Below, piece by piece: positions 55,901 to 63,202 of a stretch of DNA of 64,000 nucleotides. A program made the translations under genes and the position numbers. The stretch comes from JAJEBT01 sp965214975 (GTDB taxonomy: Bacteria; Pseudomonadota; Alphaproteobacteria; MPNO01; UBA830), in NCBI GenBank assembly GCA_965214975.1, contig OZ244055.1:1922001-1986000 (forward strand), given 5' to 3'. The first letter of the stretch is position 1; the number at the start of each line of letters is the position of its first letter. The notes below the pieces were generated by a model. It ran no database searches, was not told where the DNA came from, and saw only the letters and a program-made list of their open reading frames with translations.

Positions 55901-58900
55901 ACGACGTCGGCGAGGGCAACGAGACGGTCGTGATCGCGCTTTCGGGCGCGACCGGCGGCGCGGCGATCGGGACCGCCGAGGGCACGGGCACGATCGTCGA
56001 CAACGAGACCCCGCAGTTCTCGATCGACTCGCCGCGCGTCGCGGAGGGCGATTCCGGGACGGCGGAGCTGGAGTTCACGGTGACGCTGGATCCGGTCTCG
56101 GACAGCCGGACCACGGTCGCCTGGGCGGATTCGGGCGGCGGCACGGCAGCCTCCGGGACCGACCACGAGGCGGTGGCGGGCGGCACGCTGACGTTCGAAC
56201 CCGGGGACAGCGAGAGGACGGTCACGGTCGCGGTGACCGGCGACCGGATCGACGAGGAGGACGAGACGGTCGTGATCGCGCTCTCGAACCCGACCGGCGG
56301 CGCGACGGTCGCGACCGCCACCGGCACGGGCACGATCGCGGACGACGACATCCCGTCGCTCGCGATCGATTCGCCGCGGGTGGACGAGGGCGATTCCGGG
56401 ACGTCGGACCTGGTGTTCACGGTGACGCTGGATCCGGTCTCGCGCCAGCAGGTCACGGTCGCCTGGGCGGATTCGGGCGGCGGCACGGCGACCTCCGGGA
56501 CCGACCACGAGGCGGTGGCGGGCGGCACGCTGGCGTTCGCGCCCGGCGAGAGCGCGAAGACGGTCACGGTCAGGGTGACCGGCGACGACGCCGTCGAGGG
56601 CGACGAGACGGTCGTGATCGCGCTCTCGAACCCGACCGGCGGCGCGACGGTCGGGACCGCCGCGGGCACGGGCACGATCGTCGACGACGAGGCTCCCGAG
56701 CTCGCGATCGACTCGCCGCGCGTCGCCGAGGGCGATTCCGGGACGTCGGACCTGGTGTTCACGGTGACGCTGACACCGGCCTGGGACCGGCGGGTCACGG
56801 TCGCTTGGGCGGATTCGGGCGGCGGCACGGCGACCTCCGGGACCGACCACGAGGCGGTGGCGGGCGGCACGCTGGCGTTCGATCCCGGGGACACCGCGAG
56901 GACGGTCACGGTCGCGGTGAACGGCGACGGGATCGACGAGGAGGACGAGACGGTGGAGATCGCGCTCTCGAACCCGACGGGCGGCGCGACGATCGGGACC
57001 GCCACCGGCGCGGGGACGATCGCGGACGACGAGGAGGCGGCGCTCTTGATCGGCTCGCCCGAGGTCGCGGAGGGCGATTCGGGGACGTCGGAGCTGGTGT
57101 TCGCGGTGACGCTGGCGCCGGTCTCGGACCGGCGGGTCACGGTCGACTGGGCGGATTCGGGAGGCGGCACGGCGACCTCCGGAGAGGACTACGAGGCGGT
57201 CGCGGGCGGCACGCTGGCGTTCGCGCCCGGCGAGAGCGGCAAGACGGTGACCGTCGCGGCGAGGGGCGACGGGATCGACGAGAACGACGAGACGGTGGAG
57301 ATCGCGCTTTCGGGCGCGACCGGCGGCGCGGCGATCGGGACCGGCACCGGCACGGGCACGATCAGGGACGACGACGAGGCGGCGCTCTCGATCGACTCGC
57401 CGGAGGTCGCGGAGGGCGATTCGGGGACCACGGACCTGGTGTTCACGGTGACGCTCGATCCCGCGTCGGACCGGGAGGTCGTCGTCGACTTCGCCGTGGG
57501 GGGCACGGCGGAGGCCGGAAGGGACCACGACGCCCCCGAGGCCGGTTCGGTCGCGTTCGCTCCGGGGGAGACCGTGCAGACGCTCTCGTTCGGGGTCGCG
57601 GGCGACGGGGTTTTCGAACTGGACGAGACGGTCGTGGTCACGCTCTCGGACCCGACCGGCGGGGCGCTGCTCCGCAGGCACCGCGGGACGGGCGTGATCC
57701 GGAACGACGACGCGCGCGAGACGTCCGGTCCGGCGGTCTGGGTCGGGTCGACGAGCGTCGTCGAGGGCGACGGGGGCCCCGCGGAACTCCGGTTCCCGGT
57801 GACGCTGTCGGAAGCCGCGGACGGTCCGGTGAGCGTCGACTACACCGTGACGGGCGCGACGGGGCTCGATGTCCCCGACGGGGGCGTCGCGGGCCCGGCG
57901 GTGACCGTCGCCGAGCGGGACATGCGCGCGACGACCGGCACACTGGTGTTCGCGCCGGGGGAGACCGCGAAGACGATCGTGGCGACGGTCGAGGGCGACG
58001 AGGAGGCCGAGAGCGACGGGCTCGTGGTCGTCACGCTGGACAGCGTCACGAGCGCCGCCGGGCACGAGATCGGGACGGGACGGGGCCTCGGGATCGTCCG
58101 CGACGACGACCGCCGGCTGTCGGTGGAGGCCGCGGGCGAGGCCGGGACCGTCACGTTCACGGTCGCGCTGGACCCGCCGACGGGGCCGGGCGACGACCTG
58201 GTGACGGTCGACCACGAGACGTTCGTCGACGGACGCGACGGCGTTTCCGGGCTGCTGACGTTCCAGCACGGGGAGACCCGGAGGACGGTCGAGGTCGAGG
58301 TCGGGGCCGCCGCCGAGGTGGCGGAGCTCGAGCTGACGGGCTCGACCAACGTCCTGCTGCCGGAGCCCCGGAGAACGGAGCACTGGCTCGGCGCCCGGCC
58401 GGTGCTGTCGGTGTCCGCGCCCGCGCCGGGGTCGGTGAAGAGGCCCGCCGTCGGGGAGACGGCGACCGTCGCGTTCACGGTGGGCTTGGACCGGCCGTGG
58501 CCCGCGCGCGAACCCCTCGGGGTCGGCTACGTGAAGGCCGCCCGCGACGGGGAGGGGGAGAGGGAGGAATCCGGCACCCTGACGTTCGAGCGCGCCGCCA
58601 CCGAAATGACGGTCGATGTCGCGGTCGACGGGGAGACCGAGGCCGCGGTTGTCAGGCTCAATCTCGAGGACGAGGACGCGGCCCGGGTCTCCGGCGACAG
58701 AGACGGGTGGGAGGCGAGATACGATCTGGGCGCGGGGCGGAGCGAGAGGCGCGCGCTGGCGCTGAAATACGTTCTCGCCGCCACCGGCCGGACGGTGGCG
58801 GCGAACATCGTCGAGCTGGTCTGGGACCGCGCGGAAAGCCACCGCTCCGGGGACGCCGGTTCGCGCGCGACGGTGGGCGGGCAGCCCCTGACGCCGGGCG

Positions 58901-60234
58901 CGCCCGCGGCCGGCGTCCTTGCCGGCCTCCTGGGGGTCGGCGGCGTCGGCGGTGTTTCCGGCGACGCCGCGCCCGGCGGCGCGGAGCGCCGCCATGGTCC
59001 CGGCGCCGGTTCCGCCGACGGCTTCCGCAGGCTGGCGCTGCCCGACGACCGCGACCTGCTGGGACGGACGGCGTTCGCGCTGTCGCCCGGCGGGGACGGC
59101 GGCGCCGCGGGCGGTCCCGTCCTGTGGGGCCGTGGCACGTTCACCGCGGTCAGGAGCGGCGGGCTGGACGAGGACGACGACCGGATCGGCGCGTTCTCGA
59201 GCGAGGGCGGGATCGCGGCCGCGCATCTCGGTCTCGACCACCGCTTCCGGGACGACCTGCTTGCCGGGGTCGCGGTGAGCCGCACGGTCGGCGACGTCGA
59301 CTACGCCTTCGGCGGCGGCGGCGGCGACGGCGGCGGCGCCGTGGAGACGACCCTGACGAGCGCGCACCCCTACGTGCACTGGATGTCGCCAACGGGTCTC
59401 GGCGTCTGGGGGACGGCCGGCTACGGCAGGGGTTCGACGGAGATCGCGGACCGGGACGGCTCGGTCGGGACCGACATCGAGATGCGCACGGTCGCCGCCG
59501 GGGTCCGGGACGATCTCGCGTCGGTCGGCGGGGTCGGTCTCGCGGTGAAGGCCGACGCGTTCCACGCGACGGTGTCCGCGGACGGCGTGGAGGGCGAGCT
59601 TCTGGAGGTCGACGCCGCGGCGTCCCGGGTGCGTCTGGCCCTCGAGGGGGGTTCCCGCCGCGCGCTTGCGGACGGCGGCGAGCTCGCCGGCGTTTTCGAG
59701 CTCGGCGCGCGTCTCGACGACGGGGACGCCGAGCGGGGCGCGGGCGCCGACCTCGCGCTGGGCTTCGGCTACGTCCTGCCGCATGCCGGTCTCGAGGTGC
59801 GGGGCCGCGGCAGCGCGCTTCTGGCCCACGAGGAGAGCGGCTTCCGGGAATGGGGTCTCGGCCTCGGGCTGGACTGGGATCCGGGGGTCCGGGGCCGCGG
59901 CCTGCGGCTCCGGCTCGCGCCGTCCTGGGGCGCGCCGGCGCGCGACGCCGCCGAGGCGATGTGGAACGCCGACCCCGGCGCCGCGGGACGCGGCGCCGGG
60001 GTCGGCGGCGCGTCCCTCGACGCCCGCCTGGGCTACGGGTGGGGCGTGCTCCGGGACCGCGCCGTGACGACGGTGTTCGGCGAGCTGGGGTGGTCCGGAG
60101 ACGACGACCGTTTCCGCCTCGGCGTGGAGTTCCGGCTGCGCGGGACCGCGGGACCGGGCCTCGAGCTCTACGGCGAGCGGCGCGGGGACCGGCCGGACGG
60201 CCTGGTCGCGCTCAAGGGCGGCGTCGCCTTCTAG
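46909..60234 (+). CDS. Giant Calx-beta repeat autotransporter
   Basis: About 4,441 residues if read from GTG 46909. Residues 1-33 are a signal peptide (RRLARAACVLLALAGLAPVSA core, cut near SAQA-QT). Residues 34-205 are a beta-rich domain of unknown type. From about 205 to 3,900 runs a passenger of Calx-beta-like modules (EGDSG...LxFTVTLD...GDD..DExDETVxIxLS...TGTIxDDD) alternating in the first two-thirds with eight ~90-residue modules (DDTTPVVGETLTADPSGI...SFAWQWIR...ATLKV). Seven near-identical units follow at 54985-57384. The last ~400 residues form an autotransporter beta-barrel ending GGVAF with terminal Phe. The passenger is acidic and almost Cys-free; I noticed only one pair (DMCLIPCKG). 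It is probably exported through the outer membrane as an adhesin that binds calcium. The true start may be ATG 46821 (see C tract). Confidence 0.88.
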   Translation: MTARNGTETLRRLARAACVLLALAGLAPVSAQAQTVTYISNVNQPQSAGRGIGVQKRAQTFRTGSRSGGYPLQDVVLRFQSVGTGTLTVTIGESVESVVGGNNVEVPSGDVLYTLANPAFLAEGLNTFTAPPGATLQPDTVYHIVAESSGGTETSWRRSLRSHGADSGQADGWNISFPALRKSVGQWNFVSRSYAFMAQVRGAATPSLPAVAVTAGTTPVTEGTSATFTVTRTAVTAGALTVRYGVSESGDMVASDDEGAKSVAFGDGDTEMTVTVPTVGDAVHEADSAVTVTLEPDAAYSLGTATAEVTVEDDDNAAPTGAPTIDDTTPVRGQTLTADASGIADADGTAGATFTWRWIRVASGGGETEVGTGRSYTVVDADRGSTLKVEATFTDDDGTEETIESEETAAVELPAVVTPSSDGDVTEGDPAVFTLMRTGSTAGTLRVKFDIDPSGGDFGLAAGDGTAFPVGVRTEDEAVFPAGSSTVRVSLSTVDDNAHEADGTVFLTVLLSDDEFYALGDVDFAELKLRDNDNADPTGAVTIDDTTPVVGETLAADASGVDDPDGLTNRSFAWQWIRVASGGTATPIGGATAASYTVVAADVGATLKAEATFTDDDGTEETVESAETATVNASETLPELSIADASAAEGDSGDATMTFTVTLDSAATQTVTVDWETTDGTATAGTDYAAGNGTLTFGAGDSSKTVSVTVAGDSVDEPNETFTVTLSGASGATVGDGAATGTITDDDATPKVTLVLTPDTIAENGGASTVTARLDHPSSRATTVTVTATPVPPAAAGDYALSANRELTIAAGETASSGVVTVTPVNDQLDQPNKRVTVSAAATNALGITAPQDVTLTIRDDENAAPTGAPMISDTTPEAGDTLTADASGIVDSDGLAGATFRYLWFRVRGGETQVGTGESYTVLDADVGRRLKVVVKYIDDGGTTETVESVLTGTVTEPSVPPRLTLHLDPASVTEAGGTSTVTASLDRGAGRETVLRVRADAVPPATASDFTLGSNLVLRIQAGRTESTGQVTVTAVDNAEDGPDGMVSVSAIHSGPGSGVDGPEPVTLTIEDDDDPPPGLSIRDASVDEGDSGSAAMRFTVTLSPAATGTVTVDWATADGTATAGADYTAGSGSLTFDDGDASKEVSVPVTGDNVDEAAGETFTVTLSGAAGATIGDAEATGTIRDDDDTPTVTLHLSPDTIAEAGGVSTVTASLDHPSGKVTTVFVSVTPVAPAVAGDYLVPDTFLSIPAGETESQGTVTITAVDNAVDAPDKTVTVSSSLVSNSLGANDPEPVTLTIEDDDDAATLPELSIGDASAAEGDSGGKTLEFAVTLDSAATQAVTVDWATSDGTATAGTDYTAGNGTLTFGAGDSSRTVSVTVAGDEADEPDETFEVTLTNPSGATLGDATATGTITNDDDDPTVTLVLTPDTITEDGGASALSATLDHASGRDTVVTVSVSPVGPATASDYSLSPNVETLELLIPAGDTESDGTVTITAVDNAVHAPDKTVTVSATAANDAGVTAPQDVTLTITDDDNAAPTGAVTIDDTTPMVGETLTADPSGIDDPDGLTSPSFAWQWLRVSSGTAAPIGGATAATYTVVAGDVGATLKVRATFTDDDGTEETVESAETAAVGKALPTVTVTPVTTPVTEGAQATFRLARTGDTAASLQLTHRISETGDMCLIPCKGATSTTTLPAGQASADLAVFTVDDSAHEADSVVTVTLAANAAYELGTDSAAQVTVEDDDDSPATGSVKVAGTATEGGTLTADTSGISDEDGLDNAGYAWQWVRTPSGGGDADIPGATSRTYVPVYADAGATLKVRVTVTDDEGHEATFTSVPTAAVSALPRPEVTVASDGDVAEGSPAVFTLTRTGATTETLDVAYEVTAAGTFGAATGAGTTTFPANGATVRVSVHTTGDGAHEAHGSVTVTLTADTGADPAYLLGDPAAATATVRDDDNADPTGVPTIDDTTPVVGETLTADPSGIGDPDGLTNPSFAWRWIRVSGGTETPIGGATAAAYTVADADVGAALKAEAGFTDDDGTAETVASAETAPVAPALPAVTVASDGDVTEGGSAVFALTRTGDTTETLDVDYEVTATGDFGVTAFEATLAFLANNATVRVSVPTTDDGAHEAHGSVTLTLTAGAAYELGTDASATATVLDDDDSPATGAVTVTGTATEGGTLTADTSGIADGDGLDGAGYAWQWVRTPSGGGDTDIPGATGATYVPVLADAGATLKVRVTVTDDEGHEATFTSAPTAAVTALPRPEIAVASDGDVTEGGPAVFTVTRTGVTEGALTVRYRVSESGDMVASGEEGAKSAAFGDGDTEATVTVPTVGDAVHEADSAVTVTLTADPAYSLGASVAAEATVADDDNADPTGKPTIDDTTPVVGETLTADPSGIGDPDGLTGPSFAWQWIRTSGGTDTRIVGATAATYTVVAADEGATLKVEASFTDDDGTAETVASAATSAVEAMPLVTVAAGASVTEGAAAAFTLSRTGSVAAELAVRVTVSETGDMVAAANEGTRTVTFGADSATATVEVPTRGDSTDEPDSTVTVTVEDGGDYDPGTPSEADVTVSDDDVPVVTIASDGDVTEGAPASFTLTRNGHLAVALAVEVMVSETGKMVASGDEGTQTVTFGADSATATVEVPTQADAVDEPDSTVTVAVADGSDYDPGTPSEADVAVSDDDTASLAIDSPQADEKDAGATSTLTFTVTLDPVSDRRVTVGYADSGGGTAASGTDHEAVAGGTLTFAPGDSTKTIAVTVTGDDAFEDDETVVIRLSGATGGATIGTAEGTGTIVDDEVPGFSIDSPSVVEGDSGTADLVFTVTLEPAWDSEVSVAWADSGGGTATSGADHAAVAGGTLTFAPRESTKTVTVGVNGDGIDELDETVGIALSGATGGAEILQGTGVGTIRDDDEATLAIDSPRVDEGDAGATSTLTFTVTLDPVSDRRVTVDWADSGGGTAASGTDHEAVAGSTLTFEPGDSERTVAVTVTGDDVGEGNETVVIALSGATGGAAIGTAEGTGTIVDNETPQFSIDSPRVAEGDSGTAELEFTVTLDPVSDSRTTVAWADSGGGTAASGTDHEAVAGGTLTFEPGDSERTVTVAVTGDRIDEEDETVVIALSNPTGGATVATATGTGTIADDDIPSLAIDSPRVDEGDSGTSDLVFTVTLDPVSRQQVTVAWADSGGGTATSGTDHEAVAGGTLAFAPGESAKTVTVRVTGDDAVEGDETVVIALSNPTGGATVGTAAGTGTIVDDEAPELAIDSPRVAEGDSGTSDLVFTVTLTPAWDRRVTVAWADSGGGTATSGTDHEAVAGGTLAFDPGDTARTVTVAVNGDGIDEEDETVEIALSNPTGGATIGTATGAGTIADDEEAALLIGSPEVAEGDSGTSELVFAVTLAPVSDRRVTVDWADSGGGTATSGEDYEAVAGGTLAFAPGESGKTVTVAARGDGIDENDETVEIALSGATGGAAIGTGTGTGTIRDDDEAALSIDSPEVAEGDSGTTDLVFTVTLDPASDREVVVDFAVGGTAEAGRDHDAPEAGSVAFAPGETVQTLSFGVAGDGVFELDETVVVTLSDPTGGALLRRHRGTGVIRNDDARETSGPAVWVGSTSVVEGDGGPAELRFPVTLSEAADGPVSVDYTVTGATGLDVPDGGVAGPAVTVAERDMRATTGTLVFAPGETAKTIVATVEGDEEAESDGLVVVTLDSVTSAAGHEIGTGRGLGIVRDDDRRLSVEAAGEAGTVTFTVALDPPTGPGDDLVTVDHETFVDGRDGVSGLLTFQHGETRRTVEVEVGAAAEVAELELTGSTNVLLPEPRRTEHWLGARPVLSVSAPAPGSVKRPAVGETATVAFTVGLDRPWPAREPLGVGYVKAARDGEGEREESGTLTFERAATEMTVDVAVDGETEAAVVRLNLEDEDAARVSGDRDGWEARYDLGAGRSERRALALKYVLAATGRTVAANIVELVWDRAESHRSGDAGSRATVGGQPLTPGAPAAGVLAGLLGVGGVGGVSGDAAPGGAERRHGPGAGSADGFRRLALPDDRDLLGRTAFALSPGGDGGAAGGPVLWGRGTFTAVRSGGLDEDDDRIGAFSSEGGIAAAHLGLDHRFRDDLLAGVAVSRTVGDVDYAFGGGGGDGGGAVETTLTSAHPYVHWMSPTGLGVWGTAGYGRGSTEIADRDGSVGTDIEMRTVAAGVRDDLASVGGVGLAVKADAFHATVSADGVEGELLEVDAAASRVRLALEGGSRRALADGGELAGVFELGARLDDGDAERGAGADLALGFGYVLPHAGLEVRGRGSALLAHEESGFREWGLGLGLDWDPGVRGRGLRLRLAPSWGAPARDAAEAMWNADPGAAGRGAGVGGASLDARLGYGWGVLRDRAVTTVFGELGWSGDDDRFRLGVEFRLRGTAGPGLELYGERRGDRPDGLVALKGGVAF
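54985..57384 (+). repeat. Seven tandem ~342-bp Calx-beta units inside the giant gene
   Basis: The anchor GGATTCGGG(C/G)G in each unit lies at about 55099, 55441, 55786, 56128, 56470, 56812 and 57154, i.e. spacing 342 bases (345 once), or 114-115 codons. Each unit encodes IDSPxVxEGDSGT, VTVxWADSGGGTA, a SGTDHEAVAGGTL segment and a closing GTGTIxDD. High DNA identity suggests recent duplication or gene conversion, so copy number may differ between strains and short-read assembly may be wrong here. Confidence 0.9.
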
Positions 60235-60238
60235 GAGC

Positions 60239-60359
60239 CTGTCCGAGTAATAGCAAGACGCCAAAAATTCCGGGATGTGATCTTTTTTGTGCTTTACGTG
60301 TTCACTTTTCATCTGCCAAATATCGTTTGGCAACGGCATTTTTAGGAATACTCGGACAG
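60239..60359. repeat. Short AT-rich inverted-repeat element (MITE-like)
   Basis: An 11-bp perfect inverted repeat, CTGTCCGAGTA at 60239-60249 and TACTCGGACAG at 60349-60359, brackets about 100 AT-rich bases unlike their GC-rich surroundings. Inside is a hairpin TGCCAAA-TATCG-TTTGGCA at 60314-60332. It begins 5 bases after the stop of the giant gene. It has no coding capacity. A terminator role for the hairpin is possible. Confidence 0.5.
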
Positions 60360-60366
60360 ACTTCTA

Positions 60367-61585
60367 GTGTCCTGTCAACCATCAAGTGTCGGATAAAGGC
60401 GTTTCAGCCTCACGCGGGCGTCGTCCGTGGTGAACTGCCAGTTGACCTTGGCCTGGATGCGGTCCCGTGACGCCTGCCAGGCCGCGACCTCGTCGCGCAG
60501 GATCTCGAGCGAGGCGATGCGGCGATTGAGGCACTGACGGGTCAGGACGTTGGGTTCGACTTCGGCGACGTTGAGCCAACTGCCGTGCCTGGGCGTGTGG
60601 ACGAACTCGAAGCGGTCCCACAAAGCCTTGGCCCGAGCCGGCGCAAAGGCCTCGTGCAGGGCGCCGGGGCGGTGGGTGTTGAGGTTGTCCATCACCAGCG
60701 TGATTGTCGTGGCGCCGGAGTGGCGCTCGGCGATGTCGTTGAGGAAGTGCGCCCAGTCGGTCCTGGTTCTGCGCGCCGTGACCTTGGTCATGCGCCGCCC
60801 GGCCAGGGGTTCGGTCGCCATGAACACGTTGCAGGTTCCGCAGCGTCGGCACTCGAAGTCTTCGCGCGCTGGCCGACCCGGCGCCACCGCAACCGGTTCG
60901 CGCGTCTCGCCGATCAGTTGCCGGGGCGTCTCGTCCATGCACACAACGGGAAAGGCCGCATCGCAGGGACGCCGGCAGGCATCAAGAACCCTCTCCATCG
61001 CGGCCGCGAACTCCGCGTTGCCCTGTGGGGGAATCACCCAGCCGACGCGTCGCCACGGCTTGATCGCGTTTTTTTTAGAACCCGACGCACCGTCTCGTGC
61101 GACACGCTGTCGATGTGGCCGAGTTCCACAACACGGTCCGCCAGCAGCCGGAGCGACCATTGCGAATGGCCCTGCGGCGGCTCGGCGCAGCTCAGAGCCA
61201 CCAGGCGCGCCTCGAACTCGCCGTCGGCCTTGCGCGCGTGGCTGGGACGGCGACCCTGCCGGCCGCCGAGCGCCGCTTCCATGCCCTCCTCGACGAACCG
61301 CTTCTTGACCCGATCCACCTTGCGCGCGCTGACGCGCAGAACCTCGGCAACGGCTTCCCCGCGCGCCCGGCGCTCGTTGAACTCGCCCTCGTCGCAGTTG
61401 AGCAGGATCAGCGCGTTGATCACCTTCTGCGATCGATGCGATCCCTTGCGCGTGATCCCCGCGAGCTCGTCCCGCTCCGCCTTCTCCAAGGTCATCACGT
61501 AGCGTTTCATGTCCACCTCCTCGCCGTTGCCGAACGACGGGAAAGCTACCATGAAACATACGACATATCAAATATGACATGACAC
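60367..61585 (-). mobile_element. IS630-family insertion sequence, apparently complete
   Basis: About 1,219 bp. The ends are GTGTCCTGTCA at 60367 and, inverted, GTGTCATGTCA ending at 61585 (10 of 11 match), each flanked by TA (60365-60366 and 61586-61587), the target duplication of this family. It encodes one transposase in two frames. It sits between the giant autotransporter and trpD. Confidence 0.82.
60375..61510 (-). CDS. IS630 transposase, two frames joined by an A8 frameshift site
   Basis: The first part, from ATG 61510 after GGAGGTGGAC, is MKRYVMTLEKAERDEL with a helix-turn-helix (SHRSQKVINALILLN; VAEVLRVSARKVDRVKKRFVEEG) and runs in frame to 61034. The catalytic part lies in the -1 frame to 60375: Asp in VVCMDETPRQL, Asp in TLVMDNLNTH and Glu in HGSWLNVAEVE, the complete DDE triad. 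The two frames overlap at eight consecutive A (T8 on the + strand, 61069-61076), where -1 slippage would give the fusion. All key residues are present, so it may be active. Confidence 0.85.
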
Positions 61586-61587
61586 TA

Positions 61588-61707
61588 GGAGCTTGCGCGA
61601 CAGAACGCTTTTGAGCCTGAAATGGCATTGATGACCACCATACATAGTTGAAAAACTTGCATACTCCATCGATATGTAGTATCGAAATTTTCCGCGGCGC
61701 AGGCTCC
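61588..61707. repeat. Second short inverted-repeat element beside the IS630
   Basis: GGAGCTTGCGCGAC at 61588-61601 and, inverted, GGAGCCTGCGCCGC at 61694-61707 match at 11 of 14 bases and bracket an AT-rich core. Its right end CAGGCTCC is the exact inverse of GGAGCCTG at 60234-60241, so the whole 60.23-61.71 kb segment is also bounded by an 8-bp inverted repeat. It may be a MITE or the edge of an older element cut by the IS630. Confidence 0.4.
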
Positions 61708-62152
61708 CGGGTGGCGCCGCGGGAAAGCCCGCAGGCGGGCTTCGGCGGTCCCGCGGCCCGGACAGCGGTTCGACCCGAGAACGCGGCCGACCTCCGAGTT
61801 CGGCCACGCCGCGAAAGCGCCGGCGCGGCGCCCGAACACGCCATCCGGCTCACGGACGCCATCCGCTTCCGAGCGGAAAAGGCGATCCCCCCTCCCGGCG
61901 CCCCGGATCCGTCCGTTCGTGCCCCCGCACGCACGGAGGAAACGGACCCGGGCCGCCCGTCGCCGGAAAACGGGCTCCGGAGACGCGGGACGCGACGTTT
62001 CGCTTCACGCCGCTTGCCGTGTATAGTCCGCTTGGCGGCCCTTCGCGGCGCGGAATCCGCGCGGCGCCGCGCCGCAACCCTCGACAACCGGTTCCGGCAC
62101 GCGCTCCCGCCCCCGCGGGAGAGTCCGGGGACGGCAACCAACGGCGAGAGGC
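61708..62152. other. Spacer upstream of trpD
   Basis: About 445 GC-rich bases without a convincing gene. No trp leader peptide with a run of Trp codons and no trpG end is visible. It should contain the promoter of trpDC if the operon starts here. Confidence 0.5.
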
Positions 62153-63202
62153 ATGGATTTCAGGAGCGTTCTGGCCATCGTGGCCGACGGCGGAACCCTC
62201 GATTCGCGGCAGGCGGAATCGGCGTTCGACACGATCATGTCGGGCAACGCGACGCCGGCGCAGATCGGGGCGTTTCTCGCGAGCCTGCGCATGCGCGGCG
62301 AGACGGTCGGGGAGATCGCCGCCGCGGCGCGCGTGATGCGCGCCAAGGCGCTCCGCGTCGCCGCGCCCGCCGACGCCATCGACGTCGTCGGAACCGGCGG
62401 CGACGGCAGCGGAACGCTCAACATCTCGACCGCGTCGGCGATCACGGTCGCGGGCTGCGGCGTCCCCGTCGCGAAGCACGGCAACCGCGCCCTGTCCTCG
62501 CGGGCGGGCGCGGCGGACGTTCTCGGCGCGCTCGGGGTCAACATCGACGCCGACCCGCCCCTGATCGAGAGATCGATCGCCGAAGCCGGAATCGGGTTCA
62601 TGATGGCGCCTCGCCATCATGGCGCCACGCGCCATGTCGCCGGCCCGCGCGTGGAACTCGCCTTCCGCACGGTGTTCAACATGCTGGGGCCGCTTTCGAA
62701 TCCCGCGATGGTGGACAGGCTCCTGGTCGGCGTGTTCGCCCGGGAATGGGTCGAGCCGGTCGCCCGCGTGCTCGGCGAGCTGGGCGCCCGGCGCGCCTGG
62801 GTCGTCCACGGCGCCGGCGGCCTGGACGAGCTGTCGACCAACGGCCCCGCGGCCGTCGCGGAACTCCGCGACGGCAGGGTTTCGGCCTTCGAGGTCGCGC
62901 CGGGCGACGCCGGGCTGCCGGTCAGCCCGCTCGACGGGCTGCGGGGCGGCGACGCGGAGTTCAACGCCGACGCCCTGCGCCGGCTGCTCGACGGCGAGAC
63001 CGGCGCGTTCCGCGACACCGTCCTGCTGACCTCGGCCGCGGCGCTGGTCGTCGCCGACAGGGCGCGAACCCTGAAGGAAGGGGTCGGGATCGCCGCCGGC
63101 TCCATCGACGGGGGCGCCGCCCGCGGCGCGCTGGAGCGCATGGTCGCGATTTCCAACGAGCCTCCCCCGGACCCGCCCGAGGAAGGGCAGGAAGATGCAT
63201 GA
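62153..63202 (+). CDS. trpD: Anthranilate phosphoribosyltransferase
   Basis: A 349-residue enzyme that adds phosphoribosyl to anthranilate in tryptophan synthesis. The PRPP loop VVGTGGDGSGTLNISTASA is near residue 79, then VAKHGNRALSSRAGAADVLGALG, FMMAPRHHGA and RTVFNMLGPLSNPA. ATG 62153 follows GGCGAGAGGC. Its stop overlaps the trpC start (ATGA), so the two are coupled. trpG, often directly upstream, is not here. Confidence 0.97.
   Translation: MDFRSVLAIVADGGTLDSRQAESAFDTIMSGNATPAQIGAFLASLRMRGETVGEIAAAARVMRAKALRVAAPADAIDVVGTGGDGSGTLNISTASAITVAGCGVPVAKHGNRALSSRAGAADVLGALGVNIDADPPLIERSIAEAGIGFMMAPRHHGATRHVAGPRVELAFRTVFNMLGPLSNPAMVDRLLVGVFAREWVEPVARVLGELGARRAWVVHGAGGLDELSTNGPAAVAELRDGRVSAFEVAPGDAGLPVSPLDGLRGGDAEFNADALRRLLDGETGAFRDTVLLTSAAALVVADRARTLKEGVGIAAGSIDGGAARGALERMVAISNEPPPDPPEEGQEDA

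Noticed and set aside
46909..60234. The giant gene's repeats as a possible CRISPR array
   Set aside because: Units are ~342 bases, coding and without spacers. No CRISPR-like array or cas gene was seen in the window.
47350..60339. A 4,329-codon open frame on the minus strand opposite the giant gene
   Set aside because: It mirrors the repeat gene: strong GC bias and repetitive codons leave the antisense frame without stops. The translation is Arg/His/Val-rich, has no domains, no signal peptide and no credible start.
51957..60470. A 2,837-codon open frame on the plus strand in another phase
   Set aside because: Same cause. It is Arg/Gly-rich nonsense running past the true stop, whereas the frame-1 translation gives clear Calx-beta and barrel domains.
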